A stretch of DNA of 64,000 nt from the NCBI GenBank assembly GCA_041398745.1, contig JAWKUB010000002.1, forward strand, positions 682,001 to 746,000. Direction: 5' to 3'. The notes beneath the pieces were generated by a model. It ran no database searches. It saw nothing but the letters and a program-made list of their open reading frames with translations, and was not told the origin of the DNA. A program made the translations under genes and the position numbers. The stretch comes from JACKHO01 sp041398745. GTDB taxonomy: Bacteria; Planctomycetota; Planctomycetia; Planctomycetales; Planctomycetaceae. Numbering within the stretch: the stretch's first letter is position 1; each line of letters starts with the position of its first letter. Positions 37,205 through 45,861 of the stretch are shown here, piece after piece.

Positions 37205-38254
37205 TCACGAATCGATCTTGATTTGGAGCCGCTCGACATCGTTGTGCGGGGGGACATTTTCAAATCGATCTCCACAGGTGCTGTGATAGATCGCACCATC
37301 GTTTCCAGGTCTGACAAACGCGTCCAGTATCAGATCGTTCAGCTTTGTTTCCGAACCAGGTTTCTGCCGTCGCGGCTTTCCGTGGTGACATCCCGAACAG
37401 CGGTTGTCTTGGGGCGCGGCGGGAACGAAATCCCCCGTCTCACAAATGCGCAGGAACTCCCGGACCGCATCCAAGCTTTGCTGAAACTCCACCTGGTGAG
37501 CGTCCGTGTTGGGAATGAGCAGACAGTCATAGGAATCGGCGAACATCAAGATGCCGAACGGTGCGTTCCCCCCTTCACACGTTTCGATCAAGCGACAATA
37601 GGCGACGACCCGCACGACATGCTGTGGTCCCCAGACCCGCTCACCCCGGTGCTTCCTTACGACTGGAATCCGCACGGTCCGCCCTCTGATGAGTTCTCGC
37701 CAGGGTCGTCCTGTTAGCCGCTCACTCGGGTCACGCAAACGCTCGGGCTTGAAACAGTCGAACCCCATTTTGCGGAGCGACCACCAGTTCACCGGGATGA
37801 TCTCCTGTGGATTCAGATCGATCGTCGCTGGTATTGCGGACAGCAACAACGCACGCTCACGAATCAAGTGAATAATCACTTGGAGGGTTTCCCAGCACTT
37901 GGCCAGGAGAAAGATCATGGGTAACGTCAACGCGAGTCCGAACAGGGGTGAAATGCCGATCCAGCCGATCAGCACCAATAGCGCAGCCGGAGCCATCAGC
38001 GTCAACCAGAGTTTCAGGTCGCCATAGGCGGAGTGCAACGCCTCAGCAAAACGGTGTTCGTCATAGTCCCCCATCCAATCGAGTTGCGGTCCGAGTTGCA
38101 AATCTTCATCACCCGAGTCGTCGCCCGATTCCTGAGCGATCAACGCCGCACGCGGGCAGAAGACGTGCTCGCTCAGGACATGCACTCCCACTTCTGGCGG
38201 TCCGCTACCGAACCGCGACCGGCGTGGGCTGTCTGGGTGTGACTCCGGTTCCAT
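37205..38254 (-). CDS. Cas4-like protein with membrane insertion, catalytic residues doubtful
   Basis: A 349-residue protein. The N-terminus has LSEHVFCPRAAL (Cys33), the typical first Fe-S Cys of Cas4/DUF83 nucleases; near the C-terminus RCSGCHHG supplies Cys286 and Cys289. Between them lie one or two membrane helices (about 82-118) and a RecB-like run (VVRKHRGERVWGPQHVVRVVAYCRLIE), where the Gln/Tyr of motif III are kept but the acidic ExK of motif II is not (VVRK). So it may be inactive as nuclease. Its ATG overlaps the kinase gene stop by one base. Confidence 0.6.
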   Translation of the reverse strand: MEPESHPDSPRRSRFGSGPPEVGVHVLSEHVFCPRAALIAQESGDDSGDEDLQLGPQLDWMGDYDEHRFAEALHSAYGDLKLWLTLMAPAALLVLIGWIGISPLFGLALTLPMIFLLAKCWETLQVIIHLIRERALLLSAIPATIDLNPQEIIPVNWWSLRKMGFDCFKPERLRDPSERLTGRPWRELIRGRTVRIPVVRKHRGERVWGPQHVVRVVAYCRLIETCEGGNAPFGILMFADSYDCLLIPNTDAHQVEFQQSLDAVREFLRICETGDFVPAAPQDNRCSGCHHGKPRRQKPGSETKLNDLILDAFVRPGNDGAIYHSTCGDRFENVPPHNDVERLQIKIDS

Positions 38255-39339
38255 TAGCGTTTCTCCGACCAGCGACTGAGTTCCGTAAGGAGGGGCAGCA
38301 GCGTCGCCGGACGTCGCGCTGGCACCGGCTCCAGGCAGGTGAGAATCAGTTTGGCCAGTCGCTGGGGAACACCAGCACCAGCCAGAGCCGCAGCGGTATG
38401 TTCCAGCCCGGCGGTAGTCTCGTGTCCGATCGCTGCGAGAACCACCTGCCCCAAGCTGTACAGATCAGACTGCACGGTCGCCGAACCACCGTCGACTTCG
38501 GGAGCGCGGTACGTGTCTTCGGGCCATTCGCTGGAAACTGAGGGACTGCCATCCAGGAGTTTCGCCAGTTCAAAGTCGGTCAACACCGCGTGCCCATCGC
38601 GATCCGAAATCAAGATGCGTGCCGGGGCCAATTCCCGCGCGACAATCTGCGCTGTGTGCAGCGCCTGCAATCCCAAAGCAATGTCGTGTAACAAACGGGG
38701 CAGCAGGTCGGGCGGAAACGGGCCGGATTGCAAATGGTCTGCCAGCGTCCGTTCTCCCACCCATTCATCAATGACCCACCAGCCGTGGCCATCGCGGACG
38801 GGAGTCGAGGTATGGTTGACCGCGAGATGTCGGTGACTGCCGATACGGGCCGAGACTTCCGCGTGTCGCGAGAGTTTCTCTTGCAGCGCGTCGCGCGTGG
38901 CCGGTGGTAGCCAACTCAGATGGTAGAACTTTCCCCGCCCCAGTTTGGTCGGCGAGTGGCGATGCTGCATCTTGCAGACAATGTAATACAACCCGTTCGG
39001 TGCAAGTCGACCTTGCTCCAGGTAGCCGCTGGCTGACCATTCTGCTGATCCTGCCCACGGCCCGTCATTAAAGGCTGGAGCCATATAGCGCGGATCATAC
39101 GGCGCGAGTAGCTCCAGCACGTTCTTCCTTACAGCTTTGGCGATGAGATTCGCACTGGAGGGAAACATGCCGTCCCGACTGGAGATGCTGTTCAGGGTGC
39201 GGTAGCTAATGCCCGCCTTCTTCGCGAGTTCTTTCGCAGACAATCCGTTCTCAACCCGCGCACGATTAACGAGGAACTCGTCCAGATAGACCAGTTGCGG
39301 CTCAATGGGCTTCGACGGCGAATTCTCTTCGTGTTCCAA
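38254..39339 (-). CDS. HTH domain fused to a kinase-like (pseudokinase) domain
   Basis: A 361-residue fusion. The N-terminus (about residues 20-75) is an XRE-type HTH: GLSAKELAKKAGISYRTLNSI. The rest has protein-kinase layout: VGERTLADHL hinge, HTAQIVARELAPARILI instead of the HRD loop (no catalytic Asp-Lys-Asn), DFE instead of DFG, and YRAPEV kept. It should therefore not phosphorylate, and may sense a signal and control transcription. It is the upstream member of the minus-strand pair with the Cas4-like gene and diverges from the transfer operon. Confidence 0.8.
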   Translation of the reverse strand: MEHEENSPSKPIEPQLVYLDEFLVNRARVENGLSAKELAKKAGISYRTLNSISSRDGMFPSSANLIAKAVRKNVLELLAPYDPRYMAPAFNDGPWAGSAEWSASGYLEQGRLAPNGLYYIVCKMQHRHSPTKLGRGKFYHLSWLPPATRDALQEKLSRHAEVSARIGSHRHLAVNHTSTPVRDGHGWWVIDEWVGERTLADHLQSGPFPPDLLPRLLHDIALGLQALHTAQIVARELAPARILISDRDGHAVLTDFELAKLLDGSPSVSSEWPEDTYRAPEVDGGSATVQSDLYSLGQVVLAAIGHETTAGLEHTAAALAGAGVPQRLAKLILTCLEPVPARRPATLLPLLTELSRWSEKR

Positions 39340-39454
39340 GATTGATACTCCGCGCTCACTCGACTGTTTTTGGCTTCAGATATTTTCACTCCTGCCAGGC
39401 TGACTTCGGTCAGTCAGCGTTCCACAACAGCCTAGTTTCCCAAAGGAATTCACA

Positions 39455-39868
39455 ATGAACAAGGTCGTCTCACTCTTTCTTGACCGGTTGGCGGAGCGAT
39501 TTACTGCTTTGCTCGCCGGAGTGGTCAGTTCCCGCGTCGAAAGCCTGCACGCCGCTGCTCAGGCGGAACAGCAGAGTGATCTGGAGGACTTGGCTCGCAA
39601 GTACGAAGCCGAAGGCAAACCCGAGATCGCCGTGACACTTCGCAAGCGAGCGAACGGACTCACCTCATCCAATCTCGCGGCAGAAGCACTGACGGTCTTC
39701 CAGGCCGTTGCCGGTGAGCCTCTGCACCTGACAGGAACAGTGGCAGCTCCACCGGCAGAGCTGCGGAGTCTCCCCGAGTTCAATCAAGCACCAGCCCGTC
39801 CCCGTACCAAACGCAAAGCGTCGCCTGTGACCGAGCAGTCTCCGGACACACTGGGGGATCTGTCGTGA
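39455..39868 (+). CDS. Hypothetical protein, 137 residues, first gene of the coupling-ATPase operon
   Basis: Soluble protein with a helical N-terminal half (RLAERFTALLAGVV, a likely coiled coil at 38-75) and a Pro/Ala-rich, basic tail (RPRTKRKASP). AAGGAATT lies upstream of ATG 39455. Its 3' end overlaps the next gene by 4 bp (GTGA), so all genes to 45163 are likely one operon. Not recognised; the tail looks like a DNA- or partner-binding extension. Confidence 0.7.
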   Translation: MNKVVSLFLDRLAERFTALLAGVVSSRVESLHAAAQAEQQSDLEDLARKYEAEGKPEIAVTLRKRANGLTSSNLAAEALTVFQAVAGEPLHLTGTVAAPPAELRSLPEFNQAPARPRTKRKASPVTEQSPDTLGDLS

Positions 39869-40506
39869 GCGTCCCCCTGCAATTCACGCCACGCGACGAC
39901 GACATGTTGCGAGCACTGGTGCAGATGGTCCGTCTGTTTGGTCAGCGGCAGATCGCCGATCAATGGTGGAACGGCGAATTGGCGAATGCACGCAGGCGAC
40001 TCAAGCAGCTCGCCAAAGAGAATTTGGTTGCCAGCCTGTCCGTTCAGGCACGTGCCATTCCTGTACTGGAGTCACCACTCGTCAGTTGGCGACCCGGCGA
40101 CCCCGCACCGGATTTCGGCGCGGTCGCTTATCGCTGCCAACAACGATGGCGCTGGCGGCCAACGCGTTCGTGCGTGGTGTGGATCGCGACCGACCGCAGT
40201 GCCCAACTTTATGGCGGCGTGCGACGTGGTCAACTGAAGAACCCGACTCAGGCGACTCACGATCTGGGAGTGGCGGCAGTCTGGTTGCGACTCCGCGACA
40301 TTGCTCCGCAATGGGCGAAGGCCTGGCGCGGAGAAGATCTCCTGGCACACACCCGCCGGGGTGAAAAACTTCCGGACGCATTCATCGTCGACCACAACGA
40401 ACAAGTCGTGTGGGTGATCGAGTTCGGCGGTGGCTACGACGCCGAACGTGTGGAGGCATTTCATCGAGACTGTTGTGAACGTTCCTTGCCCTATCAGTTG
40501 TGGTAA
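39865..40506 (+). CDS. Replication-relaxation-like protein, pair 1 member a (213 residues)
   Basis: Paralogue of the gene at 43815. The N-terminal half is a wHTH (RDDDMLRALVQMVRLFGQRQ); the C-terminal half has PDAFIVDHNEQ and VIEFGGGYDAERVEAFH, like the restriction-fold end of replication-relaxation (PF13814) proteins, with ExG where a nuclease would have ExK. Ends SLPYQLW. Start GTG 39865 overlaps the preceding gene; the next gene starts inside its last codons. Family identification is from motif memory, so moderately sure. Confidence 0.7.
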   Translation: MSVPLQFTPRDDDMLRALVQMVRLFGQRQIADQWWNGELANARRRLKQLAKENLVASLSVQARAIPVLESPLVSWRPGDPAPDFGAVAYRCQQRWRWRPTRSCVVWIATDRSAQLYGGVRRGQLKNPTQATHDLGVAAVWLRLRDIAPQWAKAWRGEDLLAHTRRGEKLPDAFIVDHNEQVVWVIEFGGGYDAERVEAFHRDCCERSLPYQLW

Positions 40507-41219
40507 CCGTGATGAATCGTCAATCCCATCAGAGTGTTCGTCGGATCAAAGCCCGCAATCGTCGCCTCCTGGAGCACGTCGCCCGCTACCGCCTGACCAC
40601 GGTCGAGGCACTGTGCAGGGTCGTCATACCTGGGCTGTCGGCGAACGCGGTTTCCAAAACGGTCAATCGGATTTGTGACTCCGGTCTTCTGAAGAAGTTC
40701 ACGCTGATTCACCCGACGCGATACTACATCCTCAGCGAAGCCGGGGCGAAAGCGTTGGGGGTGGGCATCCACCGGTGCGCACCACTGGGTCCACAGTCAC
40801 TGCCGATGGAGTATGCGGTGCTCGCCTATGCAACGCTCGGCAAGGAGGGTCGCCAGCGGCTGACACTGGAAGAAGTCCAACACTTGTGCCCGTGGCTGCC
40901 GACTCCACTGGCACAAGCCCACCACTGCTTCGACGAACGGCAGCAGGTACTGGAACTCGTGCGGACTGATCTTGGTGGTCCAGCGGACCATGTCGCCCGC
41001 AAGTCATTTGCCGACCTCACCGCTCGTCGTCGGATACCCGAATTCAATCAACTCATTCAAGCGAACAGATTTCGCTTGGTCGTGATCACAGCCACCAAAG
41101 AAAAGTCGTCGGCCATCAAGCGCTCCCTGGACCGTCACGATTGGCCTGCCGGTTTGGCCCTGCATCTACCTGTTGTTCCCCAACTCCTCTCCCTGACTGC
41201 GAGACTCCATCATGCGTGA
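40500..41219 (+). CDS. wHTH partner protein, pair 1 member b (239 residues)
   Basis: Paralogue of the gene at 44438. N-terminal wHTH: LLEHVARYRLTTVEALCRVV, NAVSKTVNRICDSGLL, RYYILSEAGAKAL. Then GPQSLPMEYAVLAYATLG and a C-terminal domain with PEFNQLIQANRFRLVVITAT. The GTG start at 40500 overlaps the previous stop by 7 bp, exactly the geometry seen in the second copy (ATG 44438). It overlaps the coupling ATPase start by 8 bp (ATGCGTGA). Probably a DNA-binding accessory of a relaxosome-like complex. Confidence 0.75.
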   Translation: MVTVMNRQSHQSVRRIKARNRRLLEHVARYRLTTVEALCRVVIPGLSANAVSKTVNRICDSGLLKKFTLIHPTRYYILSEAGAKALGVGIHRCAPLGPQSLPMEYAVLAYATLGKEGRQRLTLEEVQHLCPWLPTPLAQAHHCFDERQQVLELVRTDLGGPADHVARKSFADLTARRRIPEFNQLIQANRFRLVVITATKEKSSAIKRSLDRHDWPAGLALHLPVVPQLLSLTARLHHA

Positions 41220-43818
41220 GACCTACTACCAATCCGTCGGAAACCCTCTGCAATTGGATCGGTTGCCGACATCTCAACCGACACTCGAATTCCTGGCTCC
41301 CTTGAGCCATTGGTCCGACAGCTTAAAGAGCGTCGCCATCAGTCTGGGGGTCGCTGCTGCGGCTGCCGGAACGGCATTGCTCGCGTTTCCTCGATCCGGC
41401 ATCACCTGGCTGGAGCCATACGACTGGGGTGTGGCGCTGCCTGCATTTCTCATGGGCATCTTCATCGCGATCTGGACGGGTCAAATCCGTTGGCTACTGC
41501 ATCCGTTGGTGCTGGTCGCCGTGATTCTGATCTGTGCGAACCACCGCACCCCGTGGTTGGTCCAGGTGATCGTGCTGTCGCACCTCGTCGGGTTGTTGAC
41601 ATTCACCTTTGCGCTGCACTGGTGCACGATTTGTACAGCGGCACCGATGTCCCGAGAGGATGCGTACCAACTGCGGGAACAATGGCAGTTTCAACTGATC
41701 GCTCTCGCGATATTCGCGCTGCTGCTGACAACTGGCGCGATTTGGATCAGTTCACCGCTGATGAAAATCGCCGTGCTCGTACTGCCCGTTGTAGCCGTCG
41801 GCTATTGCCAAGCCGCAATTGGCTCCACATGGCAGGTACTGAAAGAGAGTCTTGTCTCCTGGTTCACCTACGACGCCGAGCCACTCCCCGGAATACAATA
41901 CAGCCCTGTGGGACCGCCCCTGCATCGAGTCGGTCTGGTCGTGGCAACAGCGGTGCTGACGGTGATGGTCCTGTCGAGGTGGACTGATTCTCCCATCCAG
42001 CAAGTGATCGAGTGGGGGAGTGCCTACCAACAGGCATCCGCACAAACGCTGACAGATCGCCAAGCCGACAACTTCGAACAACTGCGTCACTGTGGATGGA
42101 TTTGGGGATCGACGCTGGTCGCAGTGCTGTCGCTACCATTCGTGCTCCCACTCGGAATCGCGCTCTCCTGTTCACTGCCGATTCTGGCCCTGGCATCGGC
42201 GGCTCGAAACCAAGCGCAGTCTGACAATGGTGTCGAGACGATCCTGACCGACATCTGGCAGTCGCCGGACATCACCGAACGCAACAGCGTCTATCTCGGT
42301 CGTGTCGTCGAAGACGGCAGTCCCGTCCTTGTTCCCCGCGAAGTCTTCCGGGAACACGCACACGGATTGGGAGACAGTGGCTCAGGGAAAACGGCCCTCT
42401 TTCTCAGCCCCCTGATTGAGCAACTCGTGTGTGGGGCCGAGTGCAGCGTCATAGTCGTCGACCTCAAAGCAGACTCGTTGGAGCTGCTCGCGACATTGGA
42501 AGCGGCTGCGGAGGCCGTCCAGGTCCAGCAAGGGCGTGTGCTGCCCCTCAAGTACTTCTCCAATCAACGGGATCGATCCACGTTTGCGTTCAATCCACTG
42601 CGGCAGCCGTACTGGTCGAAGCTCGATCTGCTGACACGGACCGACATCCTGTGCGGTGCCACCGGATTGACTTACGGCACCGAATACGGGCAGGGGTTCT
42701 ATGGGACGGCGAATGGGGCGAATGTGTACCACGCCCAGAAGACCTTTCCTCACGTCTCCACCTTCGTTGAGCTGGCCGACTGTATTGGCGAAGTGCTCAC
42801 ATCGGCCAAGAAACGCGATCTGCATCCCGAGATTCGCAAAGCTGGCGTCCATGCCCAGGAAGTCATCAAACGACTGGCGGCCTGTGAAGCGTTGAATGTG
42901 TCCCAGTCCAGCGGTCATCCCAGCGATGTTGTCGATAACGCGATCGATCTCACAGATGTGTTCCGCACACCTCAACTGCTGTACTTCCATCTCTCTTCGA
43001 CGCTGTCACCGAGCGGAGCACCCGAGATCGCCCGACTGGTGACCTATATGCTCCTAGCTGCTGCGACGCAGACCGAGCGGAAGCATCCAGTGTTCCTGGT
43101 CATCGACGAGTTTCAGCGGATGGTGGCCAACAATCTCGAATACATGCTGCAACTGGCCCGCAGCATGGGAGTGGGGATCATCCTGGCGAACCAAAGCATG
43201 GAGGACCTCAAGAAGTCGACTACCAATCTGATTCCCGCTATCGAAGCAAACTGTCGACTACGACAGTGGTTCTCTGTCTCCGCCAGCGATGACCAGGAGC
43301 GATTGATCCGCAGCAGCGGACTGACGGTCGACTACGCGCTCGGCTGTTCCACGTCGACCAATCACGAAGGGAAATCGTCGGTCACCTACTCGGAATCCGA
43401 ACAAGTCGTCTCGCGGTTCACACAGAATGATGTGCTGCTCACCAGTGACCATCCGTTTCGGAGCTTTCTACACATCAGTCGTGGTGCGGGTTACGCGCAG
43501 TACGGCGGATTGCCGGTGATCATCGAGTCGGGTTACCACATTTCCGTCGAGGAGTACCGACGACGTCGAGCACTCCCTTGGCCAGTCGATCATGGCAGCT
43601 TCCAGCCACGCCAGTCCGATCAACCCTCAGCAGACGGTGCGCAGCCGCACCCGCCAACTCGACCCACGGGGCCAATCTGGTCCGAAGAAACCATCGGTGA
43701 AGACGCTCCGGCACCGCTCTCAGATCGAGACCTGCGGGACATCGAAGACCTCTTCCGCAAGTTCCAGCAGAACCTGAGCAAAGATGATGCTCCCGAAGAA
43801 AGGAAGAGGCAGCCATGA
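41212..43818 (+). CDS. TraG/VirD4-type coupling ATPase
   Basis: An 868-residue membrane ATPase. Residues about 40-330 contain several membrane helices, more than the one or two of typical VirD4. Walker A GDSGSGKT lies near residues 387-394 and Walker B VFLVIDEF near 628-635, followed by GVGIILANQ and the C-terminal Pro-rich, acidic tail. It would couple DNA substrate to a conjugation channel and act as the motor. Starts within the stop of the preceding gene; the 3' end overlaps the next gene by 4 bp. No other type IV secretion genes are seen in the window. Confidence 0.85.
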   Translation: MRETYYQSVGNPLQLDRLPTSQPTLEFLAPLSHWSDSLKSVAISLGVAAAAAGTALLAFPRSGITWLEPYDWGVALPAFLMGIFIAIWTGQIRWLLHPLVLVAVILICANHRTPWLVQVIVLSHLVGLLTFTFALHWCTICTAAPMSREDAYQLREQWQFQLIALAIFALLLTTGAIWISSPLMKIAVLVLPVVAVGYCQAAIGSTWQVLKESLVSWFTYDAEPLPGIQYSPVGPPLHRVGLVVATAVLTVMVLSRWTDSPIQQVIEWGSAYQQASAQTLTDRQADNFEQLRHCGWIWGSTLVAVLSLPFVLPLGIALSCSLPILALASAARNQAQSDNGVETILTDIWQSPDITERNSVYLGRVVEDGSPVLVPREVFREHAHGLGDSGSGKTALFLSPLIEQLVCGAECSVIVVDLKADSLELLATLEAAAEAVQVQQGRVLPLKYFSNQRDRSTFAFNPLRQPYWSKLDLLTRTDILCGATGLTYGTEYGQGFYGTANGANVYHAQKTFPHVSTFVELADCIGEVLTSAKKRDLHPEIRKAGVHAQEVIKRLAACEALNVSQSSGHPSDVVDNAIDLTDVFRTPQLLYFHLSSTLSPSGAPEIARLVTYMLLAAATQTERKHPVFLVIDEFQRMVANNLEYMLQLARSMGVGIILANQSMEDLKKSTTNLIPAIEANCRLRQWFSVSASDDQERLIRSSGLTVDYALGCSTSTNHEGKSSVTYSESEQVVSRFTQNDVLLTSDHPFRSFLHISRGAGYAQYGGLPVIIESGYHISVEEYRRRRALPWPVDHGSFQPRQSDQPSADGAQPHPPTRPTGPIWSEETIGEDAPAPLSDRDLRDIEDLFRKFQQNLSKDDAPEERKRQP

Positions 43819-44444
43819 CACTCACAGATCGCGATTTGGATCTCCTGCGAACGCTGACGCTTCGATCGCCGATGTTGCGTCTGCACCATGTGGCCCAAGT
43901 CTGGTGGCCCACAGCACCGACCACGGACCCGGTGTTTCGCCGACTCGTCTGTTTGCAAGACGCCAGTTTTCTGGAGGTGCATCGCATCAACGCTCATCCG
44001 CCATTGCCGGACCAACAGCCGTTGTTCGTCTGGCAACCGGGAGCGGACGATCCTGATCCAGAGCGTGTGTCCCAACAGGCACGACAGCGCTGGAGCCAAC
44101 CGGCTCAGTCGACCGTTGTGTGCGTTGCCGCACGGCGTGCTGCCAGCCTGTTTGGCAGTACGGCGTGTGGGCTTCCGGTCCTGGAACATCGAGATCACGA
44201 CCTGCGCTTGGGTGATGCGTTCGTCCATTATCGACGGACAGCGCCACACCTTGCGGCCTGTTGGATTGGCGAGGACGCACTCCCCAAAGCGGGATACCGC
44301 ATCAAAGACCCAGATGCGTTTCTGCACGATGCACGAGGCCGAGTTTTCCGAGTCATCGAGTCTGCCGGACGTTATCGACCAGCTCAGGTCGAGAGCTTTC
44401 ACGAGTACTGTCACGAACTCAGTCTTCCCTACGAATTATGGTGA
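43815..44444 (+). CDS. Replication-relaxation-like protein, pair 2 member a (209 residues)
   Basis: Paralogue of the gene at 39865. N-terminal wHTH: DRDLDLLRTLTLRSPMLRL and VAQVWW. C-terminal block: PDAFLHDARGR, VIESAGRYRPAQVESFHEYC and SLPYELW, matching the first copy almost motif for motif; the central part is divergent. ATG 43815 overlaps the ATPase stop by 4 bp. Acidic-ExK is ESA here, so nuclease activity is doubtful. Role probably parallel to the first copy but with another DNA target. Confidence 0.7.
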   Translation: MTLTDRDLDLLRTLTLRSPMLRLHHVAQVWWPTAPTTDPVFRRLVCLQDASFLEVHRINAHPPLPDQQPLFVWQPGADDPDPERVSQQARQRWSQPAQSTVVCVAARRAASLFGSTACGLPVLEHRDHDLRLGDAFVHYRRTAPHLAACWIGEDALPKAGYRIKDPDAFLHDARGRVFRVIESAGRYRPAQVESFHEYCHELSLPYELW

Positions 44445-45163
44445 ACCAGATGCCCACGAGAATCCCCAGCAACGAATCCGTATCGGACGGCATGATCGAA
44501 ATCCTGCTGGAGCACATTGCGCGCTACCGAATGACGGTGCCAGCGGCGGTTGCCACGCTGCCGTCCACGAACGGTCGCGGCTTGGCGGGAGCCAAGCTTG
44601 TGCTGCGAGAATGTCGTCAGCAATCGCTCGTTGACTCGGCACCGCTGCATGGTCGCAGCCGGTACTGGTTTCTCACGGCGTCGGGCGCGAACCGTTGCAG
44701 CGTGACAGTAAACCGCGATGGACCACTCTCCGAGACAGCGAAGATTCGAGCGTTCGCGTTGCTCCACTTCTGCTGTCTATCGGGTCAGCCTCGACTTCGA
44801 CTCACGGCTGACGACATCCGCCAGAACTTTCCCGATTTATATCGGCCAGGACTTCCCACAGGTTACTACTACGACCCCGCACACTCGGGACGCCTGGGAC
44901 TGGCCCGCGTCGATGCCAGCCAAGGGGGCCGTTGGGACCGAGTCATCGAAACACTCCGCTCGGACATCACCGATCACCTGCGGCAGCCGAGCTTCAAACG
45001 GCTCGCAGAAGCAGGTCGCTTTGAGATCACGTTGTTGACTGTCTTTCCGGAGAAGGCGGATCGCATTCGCACCGCACTGGCCCGGCATCGTGATCTGGAT
45101 CGCGTTCCGATCCGCATTGAATCAGTCCCCGACCTCTTACCTGTGATTCTGTCACTTCGCTGA
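44438..45163 (+). CDS. wHTH partner protein, pair 2 member b (241 residues)
   Basis: Paralogue of the gene at 40500. Shared blocks: LLEHIARYRMTV, RYWFLTASGA, a GPLSETAKIRAFALL segment, RLRLTADDIRQNFPDL, LARVDASQGGRWD and FEITLLTVFPEKADRIRTAL. The ATG at 44438 overlaps the previous stop by 7 bp (ATGGTGA). It ends the operon. The fact that both members recur in the same order on either side of the ATPase indicates duplication of a functional unit. Confidence 0.75.
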   Translation: MVNQMPTRIPSNESVSDGMIEILLEHIARYRMTVPAAVATLPSTNGRGLAGAKLVLRECRQQSLVDSAPLHGRSRYWFLTASGANRCSVTVNRDGPLSETAKIRAFALLHFCCLSGQPRLRLTADDIRQNFPDLYRPGLPTGYYYDPAHSGRLGLARVDASQGGRWDRVIETLRSDITDHLRQPSFKRLAEAGRFEITLLTVFPEKADRIRTALARHRDLDRVPIRIESVPDLLPVILSLR

Positions 45164-45342
45164 CCCATCCGTAGAAAGGAGGTGCCACACCTCAACACCG
45201 ACGAACGACTCCCATCTCTTGGGTTTCATCGCTCCTGGCCCTGGAGCACGGAAAAACAACGGGCGCTGAACCTTTGCAAACCGTAGGCGAACACTGACGT
45301 TCAGAGGAACGCACTTCGCCGAATCACTGGAGTATTCCAGTT

Positions 45343-45708
45343 ATGAGCATGTATCGCTCACGCAACCAACAGAAACGCTGGCGTCGCAAATGGCCGTGGA
45401 GAGTCATGTTTCCACTTCGGGTCGATGAACGATTCTGCCCGGAATGTCGCATGCCCTTCCACGAGGGTCCGTTGCCCAAAGAAGCCCAACGCTTCGATGT
45501 CTGCAACGTGGCTGTCTTCGCATTTCCCGCAGGGAGTTTTCGCAGAGGCGAGAACGTCATTCGCGTCGGTCGTTGGAAGGCCGGTGGGAAGCAGTTCTAC
45601 GCATCGGAATTCATCCCCGTGGCAGAGATCGATGACCTACTCGCTGCGGTTCAAAAGGCCAAGGAAGAACTCTCCGACGTGAGCTTGACCAGAGCACGTC
45701 GGAGATAG
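45343..45708 (+). CDS. Hypothetical protein, 121 residues, with one CxxC
   Basis: Basic N-terminus (RNQQKRWRRKWPWR), then ERFCPECRMPFHEGPLP, which contains a single CPEC pair that could be half of a zinc site. The remainder (FRRGENVIRVGRWKAGGKQFYASEF and EIDDLLAAVQKAKEEL) ends in an acidic helix. Its ATG 45343 is preceded by GGAG. Not recognised. It follows the coupling-ATPase operon with a 180-bp gap that could hold a promoter. Confidence 0.6.
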   Translation: MSMYRSRNQQKRWRRKWPWRVMFPLRVDERFCPECRMPFHEGPLPKEAQRFDVCNVAVFAFPAGSFRRGENVIRVGRWKAGGKQFYASEFIPVAEIDDLLAAVQKAKEELSDVSLTRARRR

Positions 45709-45738
45709 GTTTGCAGGGATTTTTTGATTCTGGTTTTT

Positions 45739-45760
45739 GGACGGCCTCCGGGCCGTCCCT
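45739..45760 (+). terminator. Hairpin, terminator-like
   Basis: Perfect 8-bp inverted repeat GGACGGCC/GGCCGTCC with loop TCCG, followed by CTTTAA. Preceded by TGGTTTTT, so it could act on either strand. It lies between the CxxC protein and copy B of the small-protein family. Confidence 0.55.
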
Positions 45761-45861
45761 TTAACCCATGCAGCGGTGATGAGCACCGCTGCATTGACAA
45801 CAACCGATCCGATTCAAGCTGTGGAGGCGATTCGGATCACAACAACAGACAAGGAGTGCTT

